Below, piece after piece: positions 52,073 to 63,035 of a stretch of 64,000 nt of DNA. A program made the translations under genes and the position numbers. A model generated the notes under the pieces. It did no database searches. It was not told the origin of the DNA and saw nothing but the letters and a program-made list of their open reading frames with translations. The DNA comes from Thermobifida cellulosilytica TB100. Lineage in GTDB: Bacteria; Actinomycetota; Actinomycetes; Streptosporangiales; Streptosporangiaceae. The first letter of the stretch is position 1, and every line of letters starts with the position of its first letter. The DNA is taken from assembly GCF_001517975.1 (NCBI RefSeq), contig NZ_KQ950181.1, positions 128,052-192,051 of the forward strand, read 5' to 3'.

Positions 52073-54166
52073 TCACAGCGCCTTCAGGCCGTCGGGGTGG
52101 AAGCGGGACCCGTTGACCTTCTCGGAGATGCCGGTGCGGTCCAGGTACGGGGTGATGCCGCCCAGGTGGAACGGCCAGCCCGCGCCGGTGATCATGCACA
52201 GGTCGATGTCGGCGGGCTCGGCCACCACGCCCTCGTCCAGCATGATCCTGATCTCCCGGGCCAGCGCCTCCAGGGCGCGGTTGAGGATCTCCTCCTCGCT
52301 GGACGGGGAGCCGCCGCCGGTGAAGAACGCCCGCACCTCGGGGTCGATGGTGAAGTCGGGGCCGTAGATCGTGGTCCTGCCCGCCTCCACCAGCGCCTTG
52401 AGCTGCTGGGACACCCGGAAGCGGTCGGGGAACGCGGCGTGCAGGGTCTCGGCCACGTGCAGCGCCACGGCCGGGCCGACCAGTTGCAGGAGCAGCAGCG
52501 GCGACATGGGCAGGCCCAGCGGCGCCACCGCGCGGTCGGCGACCTCCGGCTCGGTGCCCTCCTCGACCGAGGACAGCACCTCGCCCATGAACAGGGTGAG
52601 CAGCCGGTTGACCACGAACGCGGGCGCGTCCTTGACCAGCACCGCGGTCTTCTTCAGCTTCTTGGCGGCGGCGAACGCGGTCGCCAGCGCGGCGTCGTCG
52701 GTCCGCTCGCCGCGGATGATCTCCAGCAGCGGCAGCACCGCCACCGGGTTGAAGAAGTGGAAGCCGACCACGCGCTCGGGGTGCTTCAGGTCCGCGGCCA
52801 TCTCGGTGACCGACAGCGACGAGGTGTTGGTGGCCAGCACCGCCTCGGCCGAGACGTACTCCTCGACCTTGGCGAATACCGACTTCTTGACCGACATCTC
52901 CTCGAAGACGGCCTCGATGACGAAGTCGGCGTCGGCGAACGCCTCGTACGACAGCGACCCGGTGACCAGGGCTTTGAGCCGGTTGGCCGTGTCGGCGTTG
53001 ACGCGGCCCTTGGCGAGCAGCTTGTCGACCTCGCCGTGCACGTAGCCCACGCCGCGGTCCAGCCGCTCCTGGTCCAGGTCGGTCATGACCACCGGGACGC
53101 CCAGGCGGCGGGCGAACAGCAGCGCGAGCTGCCCGGCCATCAGGCCCGCGCCCACCACGCCGACCTTGGTGACCGGGCGGGCCAGCGACTTGTCGGGCGC
53201 GCCCTTGGGACGGCGGGCGCGCTTCTGCACCAGGTTGAACGAGTACAGTCCGGCGCGCAGCTCGTCGCTGAGGATCAGGTCGGCCAGCGCCTCGTCCTCG
53301 GCGGCGAAGCCCTCGTCGCGGCTGCGGTTCTTGGCCTCGGCGACCAGGTCGATCGCGCGCAGCGCGGCGGGGGCGGCGCCGTGCAGCTTGCCCTCCACGG
53401 TCCAGCGCGCGGTGGCGACGGCCTGGTCCCACGCCTCGCCCCGGTCGACCTCGGGACGCTCGACGGTGATGTCGCCCCGGACGACCTTGGCCGCCCAGCG
53501 CAGCGACTCCTCCAGGAAGTCGGCGGGCTCGAACAGCGCATCGGCGATGCCCATCTCGAACACCTGCGGACCCTTGATGGTCTTATTCTGGGCCAGCGGG
53601 TTGTCGATGATCAGCTTCAGCGCCTTCTCCGCGCCGACGAGGTTGGGCAGCAGGTAGGTGCCGCCCCAGCCGGGCACCAGGCCGAGGAACACCTCGGGCA
53701 GCGCGAACGCGGGGACGCCGGAGGAGACGGTGCGGTAGGTGCAGTGCAGCGCCACCTCCACCCCGCCGCCCATGGCCGCCCCGTTGACGAACGCGAAGGT
53801 CGGCACGTTCAGTTCGCCGAGCTTGCGGAACACGTCGTGGCCGAGCTTGCCGATGGCGCGCGCCTGCTCCCGGTCGGTGATCTTCGGTACGCCGTTGAGG
53901 TCGGCGCCCACGGCGAAGATGAACGGCTTGCCGGTGATCGCCACGGCGACGATGTCGGTGCGCGCGGCGGCGGCGTCGATCGCCTCGCCCAGGCTCAGCA
54001 GCCCGGCGGGGCCGAAGGTGTTGGGCTTGGTGTGGTCGTGGCCGTTGTCCAGGGTGATCAGGACGGCCTTGCCCGCGCCGTAGGGCAGTTCCACGTCGCG
54101 GGAGAGCGCCCGGGTGACGACCTCGTCGGCGAACTGCTCCCGCGCGGCCTCGATCGCGCTGCTCAC
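52073..54166 (-). CDS. fadB: Fatty acid oxidation multifunctional enzyme (enoyl-CoA hydratase / 3-hydroxyacyl-CoA dehydrogenase)
   Basis: The product is 697 residues. N-terminal enoyl-CoA hydratase/isomerase half: ITGKPFIFAVGADLNGV and VNGAAMGGGVEVALHCTYR, with FLGLVPGWGGTYLLPNLVG. The second half is an NAD-binding 3-hydroxyacyl-CoA dehydrogenase: VTKVGVVGAGLMAGQLALLF, ATNTSSLSVTEMA, RVVGFHFFNPVAVLPLLEII, and C-terminal dehydrogenase domains. The GTG start overlaps the thiolase stop (GTGA), a coupled beta-oxidation pair. The long extension ahead of this start in the same frame is a shadow of the thiolase gene. Confidence 0.93.
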   Translation of the reverse strand: MSSAIEAAREQFADEVVTRALSRDVELPYGAGKAVLITLDNGHDHTKPNTFGPAGLLSLGEAIDAAAARTDIVAVAITGKPFIFAVGADLNGVPKITDREQARAIGKLGHDVFRKLGELNVPTFAFVNGAAMGGGVEVALHCTYRTVSSGVPAFALPEVFLGLVPGWGGTYLLPNLVGAEKALKLIIDNPLAQNKTIKGPQVFEMGIADALFEPADFLEESLRWAAKVVRGDITVERPEVDRGEAWDQAVATARWTVEGKLHGAAPAALRAIDLVAEAKNRSRDEGFAAEDEALADLILSDELRAGLYSFNLVQKRARRPKGAPDKSLARPVTKVGVVGAGLMAGQLALLFARRLGVPVVMTDLDQERLDRGVGYVHGEVDKLLAKGRVNADTANRLKALVTGSLSYEAFADADFVIEAVFEEMSVKKSVFAKVEEYVSAEAVLATNTSSLSVTEMAADLKHPERVVGFHFFNPVAVLPLLEIIRGERTDDAALATAFAAAKKLKKTAVLVKDAPAFVVNRLLTLFMGEVLSSVEEGTEPEVADRAVAPLGLPMSPLLLLQLVGPAVALHVAETLHAAFPDRFRVSQQLKALVEAGRTTIYGPDFTIDPEVRAFFTGGGSPSSEEEILNRALEALAREIRIMLDEGVVAEPADIDLCMITGAGWPFHLGGITPYLDRTGISEKVNGSRFHPDGLKAL

Positions 54167-55365
54167 TTGGCGTTCCCTTCCCAGTTGGTGTTCTCCCACA
54201 GGACCGTTCCGCCCATGCCCATGCCCACGCACATGGTGGTCAGGCCGTAGCGGACGTCGGTGCGTTCGGCGAAGAGGCGCGACAGCTGCATCATCAGGCG
54301 CACGCCGGAGGAGGCCAGCGGGTGGCCCAGCGCGATCGCGCCGCCCCACGGGTTGACCCGCGGGTCGTCGTCGGGGATGCCGAAGTGCTCCAGGAAGGCC
54401 AGCACCTGCACGGCGAACGCCTCGTTGATCTCGATGAGGCCGATGTCGTCCATGGTCAGGCCGTTGCGGCGCAGCAGCTTCTCGGTGGCCGGGACCGGGC
54501 CGATGCCCATGACCTCGGGATCCACACCGGCGAAGGAGAAGTCCACCAGGCGCATCTTGGCGGTCAGGCCGAGTTCGGAGGCGACCTCCTCGGCGGCGAT
54601 GATCGCGCCGGTCGCGCCGTCGTTGAGCCCCGCGGAGTTGCCCGCGGTCACGTTGCCGTGGGGGCGGAACGGGGTCTTCAGGCCGGCCAGCGCCTCCAGG
54701 GTGGTGCTGGGGCGCGGCGGCTCGTCGGCGGTGGCCAGGCCGTAGCCCTGCTCGGCGCTGCGGACGGCCACCTCCACCAGGTCGGGCTGGATCTTGCCCT
54801 CGGCGTAGGCCTTGGCGACCTTCTCCTGGCTGCGCACCGCGTAGGCGTCGGCGCGCTCCTTGGTGATGGTCGGGTAGCGGTCGTGCAGGTTCTCGGCGGT
54901 GTTGCCCATGACCAGGGCGGAGGGGTCCACCAGCTTCTCGGAGAGGAAACGCGGGTTGGGGTCCACGCCCTCGCCCATGGGGTGGCGGCCCATGTGCTCG
55001 ACACCGCCGGCGATGGCCACGTCGTAGGCGCCGAAGGAGATGCCGGCCGCGGTGGTGGTCACCGCGGTCATCGCGCCCGCGCACATGCGGTCGATGGCGT
55101 AGCCGGGGACGCTGCGGGGCAGTCCGGCGAGAATGGCGGCGCTGCGGCCGATGGTCAGGCCCTGGTCGCCGATCTGGGTGGTGGCGGCGATGGCGACCTC
55201 GTCGATGCGCTCAGGGGGCAGCGCGGGGTTGCGGCGCAGCAGTTCGCGGATGACCCGGACCACCAGGTCATCTGCGCGGGTCTCGGCGTAGAGGCCCTTC
55301 CCGGCCTTGCCGAACGGAGTGCGCACCCCGTCGACGAAAACGACGTCGCGGGCAGTTCGCGGCAC
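54163..55365 (-). CDS. fadA: Acetyl-CoA C-acyltransferase (thiolase)
   Basis: The product is 400 residues. Active-site Cys in AIDRMCAGAMTAVTTTAAG (about residue 90). VEHMGRHPMGEG, NVTAGNSAGLNDGA, INEAFAVQVLAFLEHFG, GGAIALGHPLASSG (catalytic His) and the second Cys in TTMCVGMGMGG complete the thiolase set. It cleaves 3-ketoacyl-CoA. GTG start at VPRTARDVVFVDG with AGGAGG 8 bases upstream. The upstream in-frame ATG at 55413 lacks support. Confidence 0.94.
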   Translation of the reverse strand: MPRTARDVVFVDGVRTPFGKAGKGLYAETRADDLVVRVIRELLRRNPALPPERIDEVAIAATTQIGDQGLTIGRSAAILAGLPRSVPGYAIDRMCAGAMTAVTTTAAGISFGAYDVAIAGGVEHMGRHPMGEGVDPNPRFLSEKLVDPSALVMGNTAENLHDRYPTITKERADAYAVRSQEKVAKAYAEGKIQPDLVEVAVRSAEQGYGLATADEPPRPSTTLEALAGLKTPFRPHGNVTAGNSAGLNDGATGAIIAAEEVASELGLTAKMRLVDFSFAGVDPEVMGIGPVPATEKLLRRNGLTMDDIGLIEINEAFAVQVLAFLEHFGIPDDDPRVNPWGGAIALGHPLASSGVRLMMQLSRLFAERTDVRYGLTTMCVGMGMGGTVLWENTNWEGNAK

Positions 55366-55504
55366 GATTGCCCCTCCTTGTTCCAGGCGGATGGCGGAGT
55401 TGTCACCACCCATGCTACTCGTCAGTAACTAATGGTGCGAGTACGGGAGCGCGCCTTCTTCGGGGTGTTGCGCGGCGGAGGACCGCGGGAGGGGAGCCGC
55501 GCGG

Positions 55505-56437
55505 TCAGTACAGGGCGGCGGCGTCGCCGGGCCGCCCCGCCGCGCGGTAGGCGGCGGCCAGGTCGCGGCGGACGCGCAGCGAGAGCAGCCGGACCTCGGG
55601 ATCCCCGGCCGCGGCCAGACAGTTGCGGTAGGTCTCCCGCAGCACGCCGACCGCCTCGTCGGGCCGGTCGGAGTGCACGTAGGACAGCCCCAGCCGGTGG
55701 TGGACGGCCAGGGTGCGGGGGTGGCGCGCGCCGAGCCTGCGGCGGCGCTGGGCCAGCACCGCCCGCAACTGCTCGCGGGACTCGTCCTCGCGGCCCGTCC
55801 GGCACAGCGCCAGCGCCAGGCCCAGCCGCCAGGTCTCCGCCTCCTCGACGGAGAAGGCCGCGTCCCGTTCCAGGGCGCAGCGGTAGTGCGCGACGGCCTC
55901 GGCGAACCGGTCGGCGCGTCGGCAGGCCGACGCGAGGCGGGCGCGGGTGAGCACCGTGTCGGGGTCGTCCTCGCCCAGCCGGGCCGAGCGCTGGTCGAGC
56001 AGCCGCCGCCAGTGCTGTGCGGCGTCGGCGAAGCGGGCGGCGTCCTCGTGGCACAAGGCGAGGTTCTCCCGGACCACCTCGGTCAGCGGGTGCTGTTCGC
56101 CCAGCGTCCGCACCGCGTCGTCCAGGGCCCGCGTGAACTGGGCGGCGGCCTCGTCGCTCCGTCCGGACGCGGCGTACCCGCCCGCCAGGTTGTTGCGTGC
56201 GGCGATGGCCTCCGGGTGCTCCTCCCCGTCCCGCGCGACACACTCGGCGAGAGCCCGTTCCAGGACCGCGGTCCGCGCCTGTGCGGGCGCACCGCCCGCC
56301 GGAGCGGGGACGTCGGCCGCCGACCCGGGAGGGAGCAGTCGCCGCAGCGCCCGCCGGGCTGCGGACAGCACGGAGGAGAACCAGGGGAGCAGCGCGCCGG
56401 AGCCCGCACCGGTGCCGTCGCGCAGCAGAACAGTCAC
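55505..56437 (-). CDS. Tetratricopeptide repeat protein
   Basis: The product is 310 residues. After a short hydrophobic/basic N-terminus (ALLPWFSSVLSAARRALRRLL), about five TPR-type units follow, with the Kinesin-light-chain-like spacing of 42 residues: ARNNLAGGYAASGRSDEAAAQF, VRENLALCHEDAARFADAAQ, TRARLASACRRADRFAEAVA, HHRLGLSYVHSDRPDEAVGV, RRDLAAAYRAAGRPGDAAAL. It is a protein-interaction scaffold. GTG start. No neighbour suggests a partner. Confidence 0.85.
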   Translation of the reverse strand: MTVLLRDGTGAGSGALLPWFSSVLSAARRALRRLLPPGSAADVPAPAGGAPAQARTAVLERALAECVARDGEEHPEAIAARNNLAGGYAASGRSDEAAAQFTRALDDAVRTLGEQHPLTEVVRENLALCHEDAARFADAAQHWRRLLDQRSARLGEDDPDTVLTRARLASACRRADRFAEAVAHYRCALERDAAFSVEEAETWRLGLALALCRTGREDESREQLRAVLAQRRRRLGARHPRTLAVHHRLGLSYVHSDRPDEAVGVLRETYRNCLAAAGDPEVRLLSLRVRRDLAAAYRAAGRPGDAAALY

Positions 56438-56528
56438 GGTTCAATAACATCACGGGTGGTGCGGTGCAAGGACGGGAGCGACGGACCCCGGCGTATGGGA
56501 TTCGCCACTTCCGCTCGCCCGGCCGCCC

Positions 56529-57797
56529 TCACCGCGCCGCCGACCGCAGCGCCTCGGCCAGCGCCGCCGCGGTCAGCTCGGTCTGCCAGTTGCGGGCCTG
56601 GTGCTCGCGCAGGTGGCGGGCCACCGAGTCCGCGTCGACCGTCCGGGGCGGCGACCACGCCAGGCGGCGTACCGCGTCCGGCGGCAGCAGGTTCTCCGTC
56701 GGCATCACCACCCGCTCCGCGATCTCGGCCACCACGGCGCGCACCGCGTCGAGCCGACGCGCCGCGGCCGGGTCGCGGTCGGCCCACCGGTTGGTCGGCG
56801 GCGGCCCGTCCCCCGGCGGGCTGGGCTGGGGGAGTTCCGCCGGTCCCATGTCGCGCACCCGGTTGACCGCCTTGATCCACGCCGGGACGTAGCGGCGGGC
56901 CAGCCGGACGGTGAACGCCTTGATCTCGGTCAGCTCCTGGGAGGTACGGGGCATCGCCAAGGCCGCCTCCACGATCGCCGAGTCCTGCAACACCCGCCCC
57001 GGGGACAGGTCGCGCTCCCGGGCGATCCGGTCGCGCTCCAGCCACAGCTCCCGGACCACGCCCAGTCCGCGCTGGCTGCGGACCCGGTGGATGCCGGAGG
57101 TGCGCCGCCACGGGTCGGGGCGCGGCTCCTTGGGGGGAGCGGCCAGCACCGCCGCGAACTCCTCGCGCGCCCACTCCAGCTTGCCCGCCTGGTCCAGCTC
57201 GGCCTCCAGCGCGTCGCGCAGCTCGACGAGGACCTCCACGTCCAGCGCGGCGTAGCGCAGCCAGTCCTCGGGCAGCGGCCGGGTCGACCAGTCCACCGCG
57301 GCGTGCTCCTTGGCCAGCCGGACGCCCAGCACCCGCTCCACCATCGTGCCCAGGCCCACCCGCTGGTAGCCCAGCAGCCGACCGGCCAGCTCGGTGTCGA
57401 ACAGGCGCTGGGGCCGCAGGTTCACCTCGGTCAGGCAGGGAAGGTCCTGGTGGGCCGCGTGCAGCACCATCTCGGCGTCGGCGATCGCCTCCCGCAGCAC
57501 CGTCAGGTCGGGGCAGGCGACCGGGTCGACCAGCGCCGAGCCCGCCCCCTCGCGGCGTAGCTGGACCAGGTAGGCGCGCTGCCCGTAGCGGTATCCCGAG
57601 GCGCGCTCGGCGTCCACCGCGACCGGTCCGCTGCCCGCCGCGAACGCGGCGGCCACGCGCGCCAGCTCCTCCTCGTCGGCGACGACCGGCGGAAGTCCGC
57701 CACGGGGCTCGGTCAGCAGGGGGGCCGCGCTCGTCTGCGCCGAGGTGGTGTCGGGTTCGGGGCCTTCTTCGGTCTTGGAGTTCAGCACGTTCGCCAC
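56529..57797 (-). CDS. rnd: Ribonuclease D (DEDDy exonuclease with HRDC domain)
   Basis: The product is 422 residues. Exonuclease core: [23 protein letters not shown] (first Asp/Glu), [11 protein letters not shown] (second Asp), [12 protein letters not shown] (Tyr and third Asp). The HRDC domain is [30 protein letters not shown]-terminal extension of 130 residues includes a second helical domain typical of actinobacterial homologues. It trims 3' ends of tRNA and other RNAs. GTG start at 57797. Confidence 0.92.
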   Translation of the reverse strand: MANVLNSKTEEGPEPDTTSAQTSAAPLLTEPRGGLPPVVADEEELARVAAAFAAGSGPVAVDAERASGYRYGQRAYLVQLRREGAGSALVDPVACPDLTVLREAIADAEMVLHAAHQDLPCLTEVNLRPQRLFDTELAGRLLGYQRVGLGTMVERVLGVRLAKEHAAVDWSTRPLPEDWLRYAALDVEVLVELRDALEAELDQAGKLEWAREEFAAVLAAPPKEPRPDPWRRTSGIHRVRSQRGLGVVRELWLERDRIARERDLSPGRVLQDSAIVEAALAMPRTSQELTEIKAFTVRLARRYVPAWIKAVNRVRDMGPAELPQPSPPGDGPPPTNRWADRDPAAARRLDAVRAVVAEIAERVVMPTENLLPPDAVRRLAWSPPRTVDADSVARHLREHQARNWQTELTAAALAEALRSAAR

Positions 57798-57854
57798 ACC
57801 CCTACGGTATGTGGTTGGCGCCGCCTTCCGGTTGCCGACCTCTCAGGCCGGACG

Positions 57855-58430
57855 TCACAGCCGCGGTCTGCGGGAGATGTCGGCCACGTCCACCGGCGGC
57901 AGCCCCGCGGCGGTGGAGAGCAGGTCCAGCCAGGCCGCCGTGTGCGCGGACAGGTCCCCGTCCTCGGTCGGAGTCCAGGAGGCGCGCAGCTCCACCTCGG
58001 TCGTCGTGGGCTCACCCGCCTTGAGGCCGAACCCCTCGGTGGTGGCGCGGGTGACCGTCCCGCTCAGCGCGCGGTGCCCGACGGCCCGGGTCGCCAGAGC
58101 CTCGGTCAGCCAGCTCCAGGCCACCTGTCCGAGCAGCGGGTCGCCGGCCATGTCGGGCTCCAGCTCGGCACTGACATAGGCGACCACCCGGAAGGAGCCC
58201 GGCCAGTCCCGGGTGCCCTCGGGGTCGTACAGGACGATCAGCCGCCCGAAGGCCGCGTCCTCCTCACCGGCGCGCACCGTCGCCGACATCGCCGCCGCGT
58301 ACGGGGCGAGCCGCCGCGGCGCGGGGATGTCCTCCAACACGATCTCAGGCCGCACCGTTCGGGCGCGCAGGCTCGCGACCGCCCGCGCGAACACGGGAGG
58401 GGCCTCGTCGGCCCTGCTGTGAGGGGGCAT
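57855..58430 (-). CDS. DUF3000 protein
   Basis: The product is 191 residues. The pattern [65 protein letters not shown] and [21 protein letters not shown] is DUF3000, always beside rnd and hemE in Actinobacteria. Function unknown. It is divergent from hemE across 162 bases. Confidence 0.9.
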   Translation of the reverse strand: MPPHSRADEAPPVFARAVASLRARTVRPEIVLEDIPAPRRLAPYAAAMSATVRAGEEDAAFGRLIVLYDPEGTRDWPGSFRVVAYVSAELEPDMAGDPLLGQVAWSWLTEALATRAVGHRALSGTVTRATTEGFGLKAGEPTTTEVELRASWTPTEDGDLSAHTAAWLDLLSTAAGLPPVDVADISRRPRL

Positions 58431-58592
58431 GGTGGAAGCTCAGCCTTAATCTTTCGGGTCACCGGAAGGGCACGGCACGACGGTGGCACGAGACCCGTTG
58501 CGGTTCGCAGACTTTTGTCGGCGTGTCGGAGTTTCGTGATGATCTTGGGACATGCCGTACGGTCACCTGGGGAGCATGGCACGATCGGAAGC

Positions 58593-59624
58593 GTGACGCT
58601 ACAAGACTCTGCTTTCCTCCGGGCCTGTCGGTGCCAGCCGGTCCCGCACACCCCGGTGTGGTTCATGCGCCAGGCGGGGCGCTCCCTGCCCGAGTACCGC
58701 AAGCTCCGCGAGGGCGTGGCGATGCTGGACGCCTGCGCTCGGCCGGACATGATCGTCGAGATCACCTTGCAGCCGGTGCGCCGCTACGGCGTGGACGCCG
58801 CGATCTTCTTCAGCGACATCATGGTCCCGCTCAAGGCCGTCGGGGTGGACCTGGACATCAAACCCGGCGTCGGCCCGGTCGTGGCCGCACCGGTCCGCGG
58901 TCCGGACGACGTGCGGCGCCTGCGCGACCTGGAGCCCGACGACGTGCCGTACGTGACCGAGGCGGTCGGGGAGCTGGTCGGCGAGCTCGGTGACCGGCCG
59001 CTCATCGGCTTCGCCGGGGGGCCGTTCACGCTCGCCTCCTACCTGATCGAGGGCGGTCCGTCCCGGCACCACGAGCACACCAAGGCCCTGATGTACGGCG
59101 AACCCGCGCTGTGGGCGGAACTGATGCGGCGGCTGTCGGCCATCACCCTGGAGTTCCTGCGCGTGCAGATCGCCGCGGGCGCCAGCGCGGTGCAGCTGTT
59201 CGACTCCTGGGTCGGCGCACTCAGCCCCGAGGACTACCGGACCAGCGTGCTGCCGTACACGCAGCAGATCTTCGCCCGGCTCGCCGAGTACGACGTGCCC
59301 CGCATCCACTTCGGCGTGGGCACCGGGGAGCTGCTCGGGCTGCTCAGCCAGGCCGGGGCCGACGTGGTCGGCGTGGACTGGCGGGTGCCCCTGGACCGGG
59401 CGGTGCAGCGGGTGCAGCCCGACACCGCCCTGCAGGGCAACCTCGACCCGGCGGTGCTGTTCGCCTCCTGGCGGGTGGTCGCCGAGCGCACCGACGACGT
59501 GCTGGCCCGGGCCGAGGCCGCCGACGGGCACGTGTTCAACCTCGGCCACGGGGTGCTGCCCACCACCGACCCGGCCGTGCTGGAACGGCTCGTGGAGTAC
59601 GTGCACACGCGCACCGCGGGCTGA
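58593..59624 (+). CDS. hemE: Uroporphyrinogen decarboxylase
   Basis: The product is 343 residues. [20 protein letters not shown] holds the RQAGR substrate-binding motif. [60 protein letters not shown] and [12 protein letters not shown] are the further family blocks. It turns uroporphyrinogen III into coproporphyrinogen III, the branch point for HemY/CgoX. GTG start at [11 protein letters not shown]; the RBS (GGAAG) is unusually close. Confidence 0.93.
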   Translation: MTLQDSAFLRACRCQPVPHTPVWFMRQAGRSLPEYRKLREGVAMLDACARPDMIVEITLQPVRRYGVDAAIFFSDIMVPLKAVGVDLDIKPGVGPVVAAPVRGPDDVRRLRDLEPDDVPYVTEAVGELVGELGDRPLIGFAGGPFTLASYLIEGGPSRHHEHTKALMYGEPALWAELMRRLSAITLEFLRVQIAAGASAVQLFDSWVGALSPEDYRTSVLPYTQQIFARLAEYDVPRIHFGVGTGELLGLLSQAGADVVGVDWRVPLDRAVQRVQPDTALQGNLDPAVLFASWRVVAERTDDVLARAEAADGHVFNLGHGVLPTTDPAVLERLVEYVHTRTAG

Positions 59625-59672
59625 GGCCGCGGTGCGCCCCGGCGCGCACGGACCGGGTCGGCGGGGCCGGGA

Positions 59673-60701
59673 TCAGTCCCGCTCCGGCCCGTCCGCGCCC
59701 TCGTCGGCGGAGGGGGCCGGAGCGTCGGCGAGGGCGTCCGCACCGGCCTCGGGGGAGGCGTCCGCGGCCGCCTCGGGAGCGGGCGCGGCCTCCGTCGGCT
59801 GCGCGGCCCCGGCTCTGCGGGCGCGCCTGCGGCGGCGCAGCCACACCAGCGGCGCGGCCACCACCGCGGCCAGGGCGGCGAACGGCAGCAGCCAGCCGAC
59901 GGCCACGACCACCACGTCCAGCAGGGTCAGCAGGGCACGCCAGCCCGCGGCCAGGCCGCCCAGGAAGCCGGGGGAGTCCTCGTCGTCCGGGGGCACCTGG
60001 GAGGAGGGCAGGGTCAGCTCCAGGTCCACCGTGGCGTAGGAGGTCGTCTCGGCCAGGGCGCGCTGCCGCGCCTGTAGGGCCTCCAGGTCGGCCTGGCGGG
60101 CGCTGATCTGCTCCTCGATCTCCAGGATCTCGCTGACCTTGTCGGCCTCCTCCAGCAGGTCGCGCAGCCGATCCAGGGACGCCTCCGCCGAGGCCACGCG
60201 GCTGTCGACGTCGGCGACCTCCTCGGTGACGTCGTGGGTGTACTGCTCCAGGTACTGCCGCTTGCCCAGCGCGGCGAACTCCTCCAGTGCCTCGTCGTAG
60301 GAGTCGGTCGGCACCCGCAGGGTCAGGCGCACCACCGGGTTCTGCCCGGCCGTCGAGTCGATGAACTCGGCGGCGACGTAGCCGCCCTTCCCGCGCACCC
60401 ACTCCTTGGCCTCCGCCGCGGCGGGGTCGAGCTCCTCGACGACGACGCTCATGGAGGCGGTGCGCACGACCTCCCGTTCGGCCGCCTCCCCCAGCGGGGC
60501 GGAGGCTTCCGACGCCCCGTCCGACGTGGTTGTGACGAACTCCTCAGAGACTGCGTCGGGGGCGGCGGGGGCCGCGTCCGACGCGCCCGGCCCGTCGGAG
60601 GAGGAGCCGCATCCCGCCAGCAGGAGAACGGCCAGAAGCGCGCTGATCGGTGCCGCACCCCGGCGGAGCGGCCGGGGGCGTCGGGACACTGGGGTCTTCA
60701 T
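59673..60701 (-). CDS. DUF4349 lipoprotein with coiled coil and C-terminal membrane segment
   Basis: The product is 342 residues. Signal ISALLAVLLLAGC gives a lipidated N-terminus outside. The DUF4349 core is REVVRTASMSVVVEELDPAAAEAK and VVRLTLRVPTDSYDEALEEF; then a coiled coil (EEVADVDSRVASAEASLDRL and EEQISARQADLEALQARQRAL). A C-terminal TM helix (VVVVAVGWLLPFAALAAVVA) and an acidic cytoplasmic tail follow. Function unknown; the family is thought to act at the envelope. Divergent from hemY. Confidence 0.88.
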   Translation of the reverse strand: MKTPVSRRPRPLRRGAAPISALLAVLLLAGCGSSSDGPGASDAAPAAPDAVSEEFVTTTSDGASEASAPLGEAAEREVVRTASMSVVVEELDPAAAEAKEWVRGKGGYVAAEFIDSTAGQNPVVRLTLRVPTDSYDEALEEFAALGKRQYLEQYTHDVTEEVADVDSRVASAEASLDRLRDLLEEADKVSEILEIEEQISARQADLEALQARQRALAETTSYATVDLELTLPSSQVPPDDEDSPGFLGGLAAGWRALLTLLDVVVVAVGWLLPFAALAAVVAAPLVWLRRRRRARRAGAAQPTEAAPAPEAAADASPEAGADALADAPAPSADEGADGPERD

Positions 60702-60825
60702 GGCCGGTGCGACGCCCCCGCGAATCCGGAGGTTCCCGGCAAGCGGTAACACAACGGTCACGGTTTCCGGTCGCGGAAACGGGGGGTGCTGCGCGGAGGC
60801 CCGAGGTGTCTGGAAAGCTGGCGGC

Positions 60826-62262
60826 ATGGACACCACACCACACACCGTGGTGGTCGGTGGCGGCGTGTCCGGACTGGCCGCCGCGCACCGGCTCGCTCGC
60901 AGCGGGCACCGCGTCACCGTGCTGGAAGCCGCCCCGCGGCCCGGCGGCAAACTCGCGGTGGAGAAGATCGCGGGAGTCCCCGCCGATGTCGGCGCCGAGG
61001 CGGTCCTGGCCCGCCGCCCGGAGGCGCTCGCCCTCATCGACGAGCTCGGCCTCGGCGAACGGGTCACCCACCCCGGTACCGTGACCTCGCAACTGTACAG
61101 CCGCGGCAGGATGCGGGACTTCCCCGAGGGCCACGTCATGGGAGTCCCCGGCGACCTGCGGTCACTGGCCCGCAGCGGCGTCCTCACCCCGGCCGGGGTG
61201 CTGCGCGCCGCCCGCGACCTGGTGTGGCCGGCCACACCGGTCCGCGCGGACGTCCCGGTCGCCACCTACGTCGGGATCCGGATGGGCCGGGAGGTCGTGG
61301 ACCGCCTCGTGGAGCCGCTGCTGGGCGGCGTGTACGCGGGCCGGGCCGACCAGCTCTCCCTGGACGCCACCCTGCCGCAACTGGCCCCGGCCGCGCGCAC
61401 CGAGCGCTCCCTGGCGGCGGCGGCGCGCGCCGTGCGCGCCCGCTCCGCCGCCCCCGCCGCGGGGCCGCCGTCCCCCCTGTTCGCCACCCTGCGCGGCGGA
61501 CTGGCCACCCTGGTCGACGCCCTGGCCGCGCAGCCGGAGGTGACCGTCCACACCGCCACGCCGGTGCGGGAGCTGCGCCGTACCGACCGGGGCTGGCGCC
61601 TGGTCGCGGGCGACGGCGAGCGCGCCCGGGCGATCGAGGCCGACGCCGTCGTCGTGGCCTGCCCCGCACCCGAGGCGGCCCGGCTGCTGCGTCCCGTCGC
61701 GCCGCGCGCCGCGGTGGAGCTGGGGGGCATCGCCTACGCGAGCATGGCCGTGGTCACCCTGGCCTACCCGGTCGCCGCGTTCCCCTCCCCGCCCGCCGCC
61801 AGCGGCTTCCTGGTGCCCGCGGTGGAGGGACGCGCCGTCAAGGCCGTGACCTTCAGCAGCGTGAAGTGGCCGTGGCTGGCCGAGGAACTGCGCGCCGCCC
61901 ACCCGCAGACCGAGACGGTGCTGCTGCGCTGTTCCCTCGGCCGTTTCGGCGACGCCGGGGTGCTGGACCGCGACGACGACGCGCTGGTCGAGCTGGCGAC
62001 CTCCGACCTCGCCGACCTGTGCGGGGTGTCGGGGCCGCCCGTGGACAGCCACGTCACCCGCTGGGACGCCGGGCTGCCCCAGTACACGGTGGGTCACCGC
62101 GACCGGGTGGCCCGGATCCGCTCGGCCCTGGAGGGCCTGGACGGCATCGCGGTCTGCGGTGCCGCCTACGACGGCGTGGGCATCCCCGCCTGCCTCGGAG
62201 GGGCGGAGGAGGCCACACGCCGGATCATCCGAACGACCGGACGACAAAGGAGTCACACGTGA
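60826..62262 (+). CDS. hemY: Coproporphyrinogen III oxidase (HemY/CgoX type)
   Basis: The product is 478 residues. FAD site [21 protein letters not shown] with [17 protein letters not shown], substrate-side [51 protein letters not shown] and C-terminal [24 protein letters not shown]. In organisms with HemQ this enzyme oxidises coproporphyrinogen III to coproporphyrin III with O2. The start ATG is at [10 protein letters not shown]. The stop overlaps hemQ by GTGA, so both are co-translated. Confidence 0.94.
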   Translation: MDTTPHTVVVGGGVSGLAAAHRLARSGHRVTVLEAAPRPGGKLAVEKIAGVPADVGAEAVLARRPEALALIDELGLGERVTHPGTVTSQLYSRGRMRDFPEGHVMGVPGDLRSLARSGVLTPAGVLRAARDLVWPATPVRADVPVATYVGIRMGREVVDRLVEPLLGGVYAGRADQLSLDATLPQLAPAARTERSLAAAARAVRARSAAPAAGPPSPLFATLRGGLATLVDALAAQPEVTVHTATPVRELRRTDRGWRLVAGDGERARAIEADAVVVACPAPEAARLLRPVAPRAAVELGGIAYASMAVVTLAYPVAAFPSPPAASGFLVPAVEGRAVKAVTFSSVKWPWLAEELRAAHPQTETVLLRCSLGRFGDAGVLDRDDDALVELATSDLADLCGVSGPPVDSHVTRWDAGLPQYTVGHRDRVARIRSALEGLDGIAVCGAAYDGVGIPACLGGAEEATRRIIRTTGRQRSHT

Positions 62263-62960
62263 GCACGGAACACACCACTCCTGATCCCGAGGAGCTCAAC
62301 AAGCTGATCCGCTACACCATGTGGTCGGTGTTCCGGTTCGGGGACGTCGCGGCGCTGGACCGCGCCGCCGCGGGCGACGAGCTGGCGGGACTGCTGGCGG
62401 CGGCCGAGGAGAAGGGCACGGTCACCCGGGGCGTCTACGACGTGCAGGGCTTCCGTGCCGACGCCGACGCCATGTTCTGGTGGATCGCCGACACCCCCGA
62501 GCAGCTCCAGGCGGTCTACACCGACTTCCGCCGCACCGCGCTGGGCCGGACCGCCACCCCGGTGTGGTCGGCGGTCGGCCTGCACCGTCCGGCGGAGTTC
62601 AACCGGGGCCACGTCCCGGCGTTCCTGGCGGGCGAGAAGCCGCGCGACTACCTGTGCGTCTACCCCTTCGTGCGGTCCTACGAGTGGTACCTGCTGCCCG
62701 AGGAGGAGCGCCGCCAGATGCTCGCCGAGCACGGCCGCATGGCCGCTCCCTTCCCGGACGTGCGCGCCAACACGGTGTCCACGTTCGCGTTGAGCGACTA
62801 CGAGTGGCTGCTCGGCTTCGAGGCCGACGAACTGCACCGCATCGTCGACCTGATGCGCGCCCTGCGTGCCGCGGCGGCCCGCCGCCACACCCGGCTGGAG
62901 GTCCCCTTCTACACCGGTCGGCGCAGGAGCGTCGCCGAACTGGTCGAGTCGCTGCCCTAG
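62259..62960 (+). CDS. hemQ: Coproheme decarboxylase (HemQ/ChdC)
   Basis: The product is 233 residues of the chlorite dismutase-like fold. The stretch [20 protein letters not shown] contains the His expected as the proximal heme ligand, followed by [20 protein letters not shown] and the C-terminal [15 protein letters not shown], all typical of actinobacterial HemQ. It decarboxylates coproheme to heme b with peroxide. AAAGGAG precedes the GTG start. Together with CpfC, HemE and HemY it defines the coproporphyrin-dependent route. Confidence 0.95.
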   Translation: MSTEHTTPDPEELNKLIRYTMWSVFRFGDVAALDRAAAGDELAGLLAAAEEKGTVTRGVYDVQGFRADADAMFWWIADTPEQLQAVYTDFRRTALGRTATPVWSAVGLHRPAEFNRGHVPAFLAGEKPRDYLCVYPFVRSYEWYLLPEEERRQMLAEHGRMAAPFPDVRANTVSTFALSDYEWLLGFEADELHRIVDLMRALRAAAARRHTRLEVPFYTGRRRSVAELVESLP

Positions 62961-62979
62961 CCTTCGGGCCGTCAACGAC

Positions 62980-63025
62980 GGGGCCACGGCGGCCCGGGAG
63001 CGTCTGCTCCGGCCGCCGCGGCCCC
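62980..63025. terminator. Bidirectional terminator after hemQ
   Basis: 15-bp stem with one G-U pair (arms 62980-62994 and 63011-63025), 16-base loop. It separates hemQ (plus) from pssA (minus). Confidence 0.8.
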
Positions 63026-63035
63026 GGACGCCGGT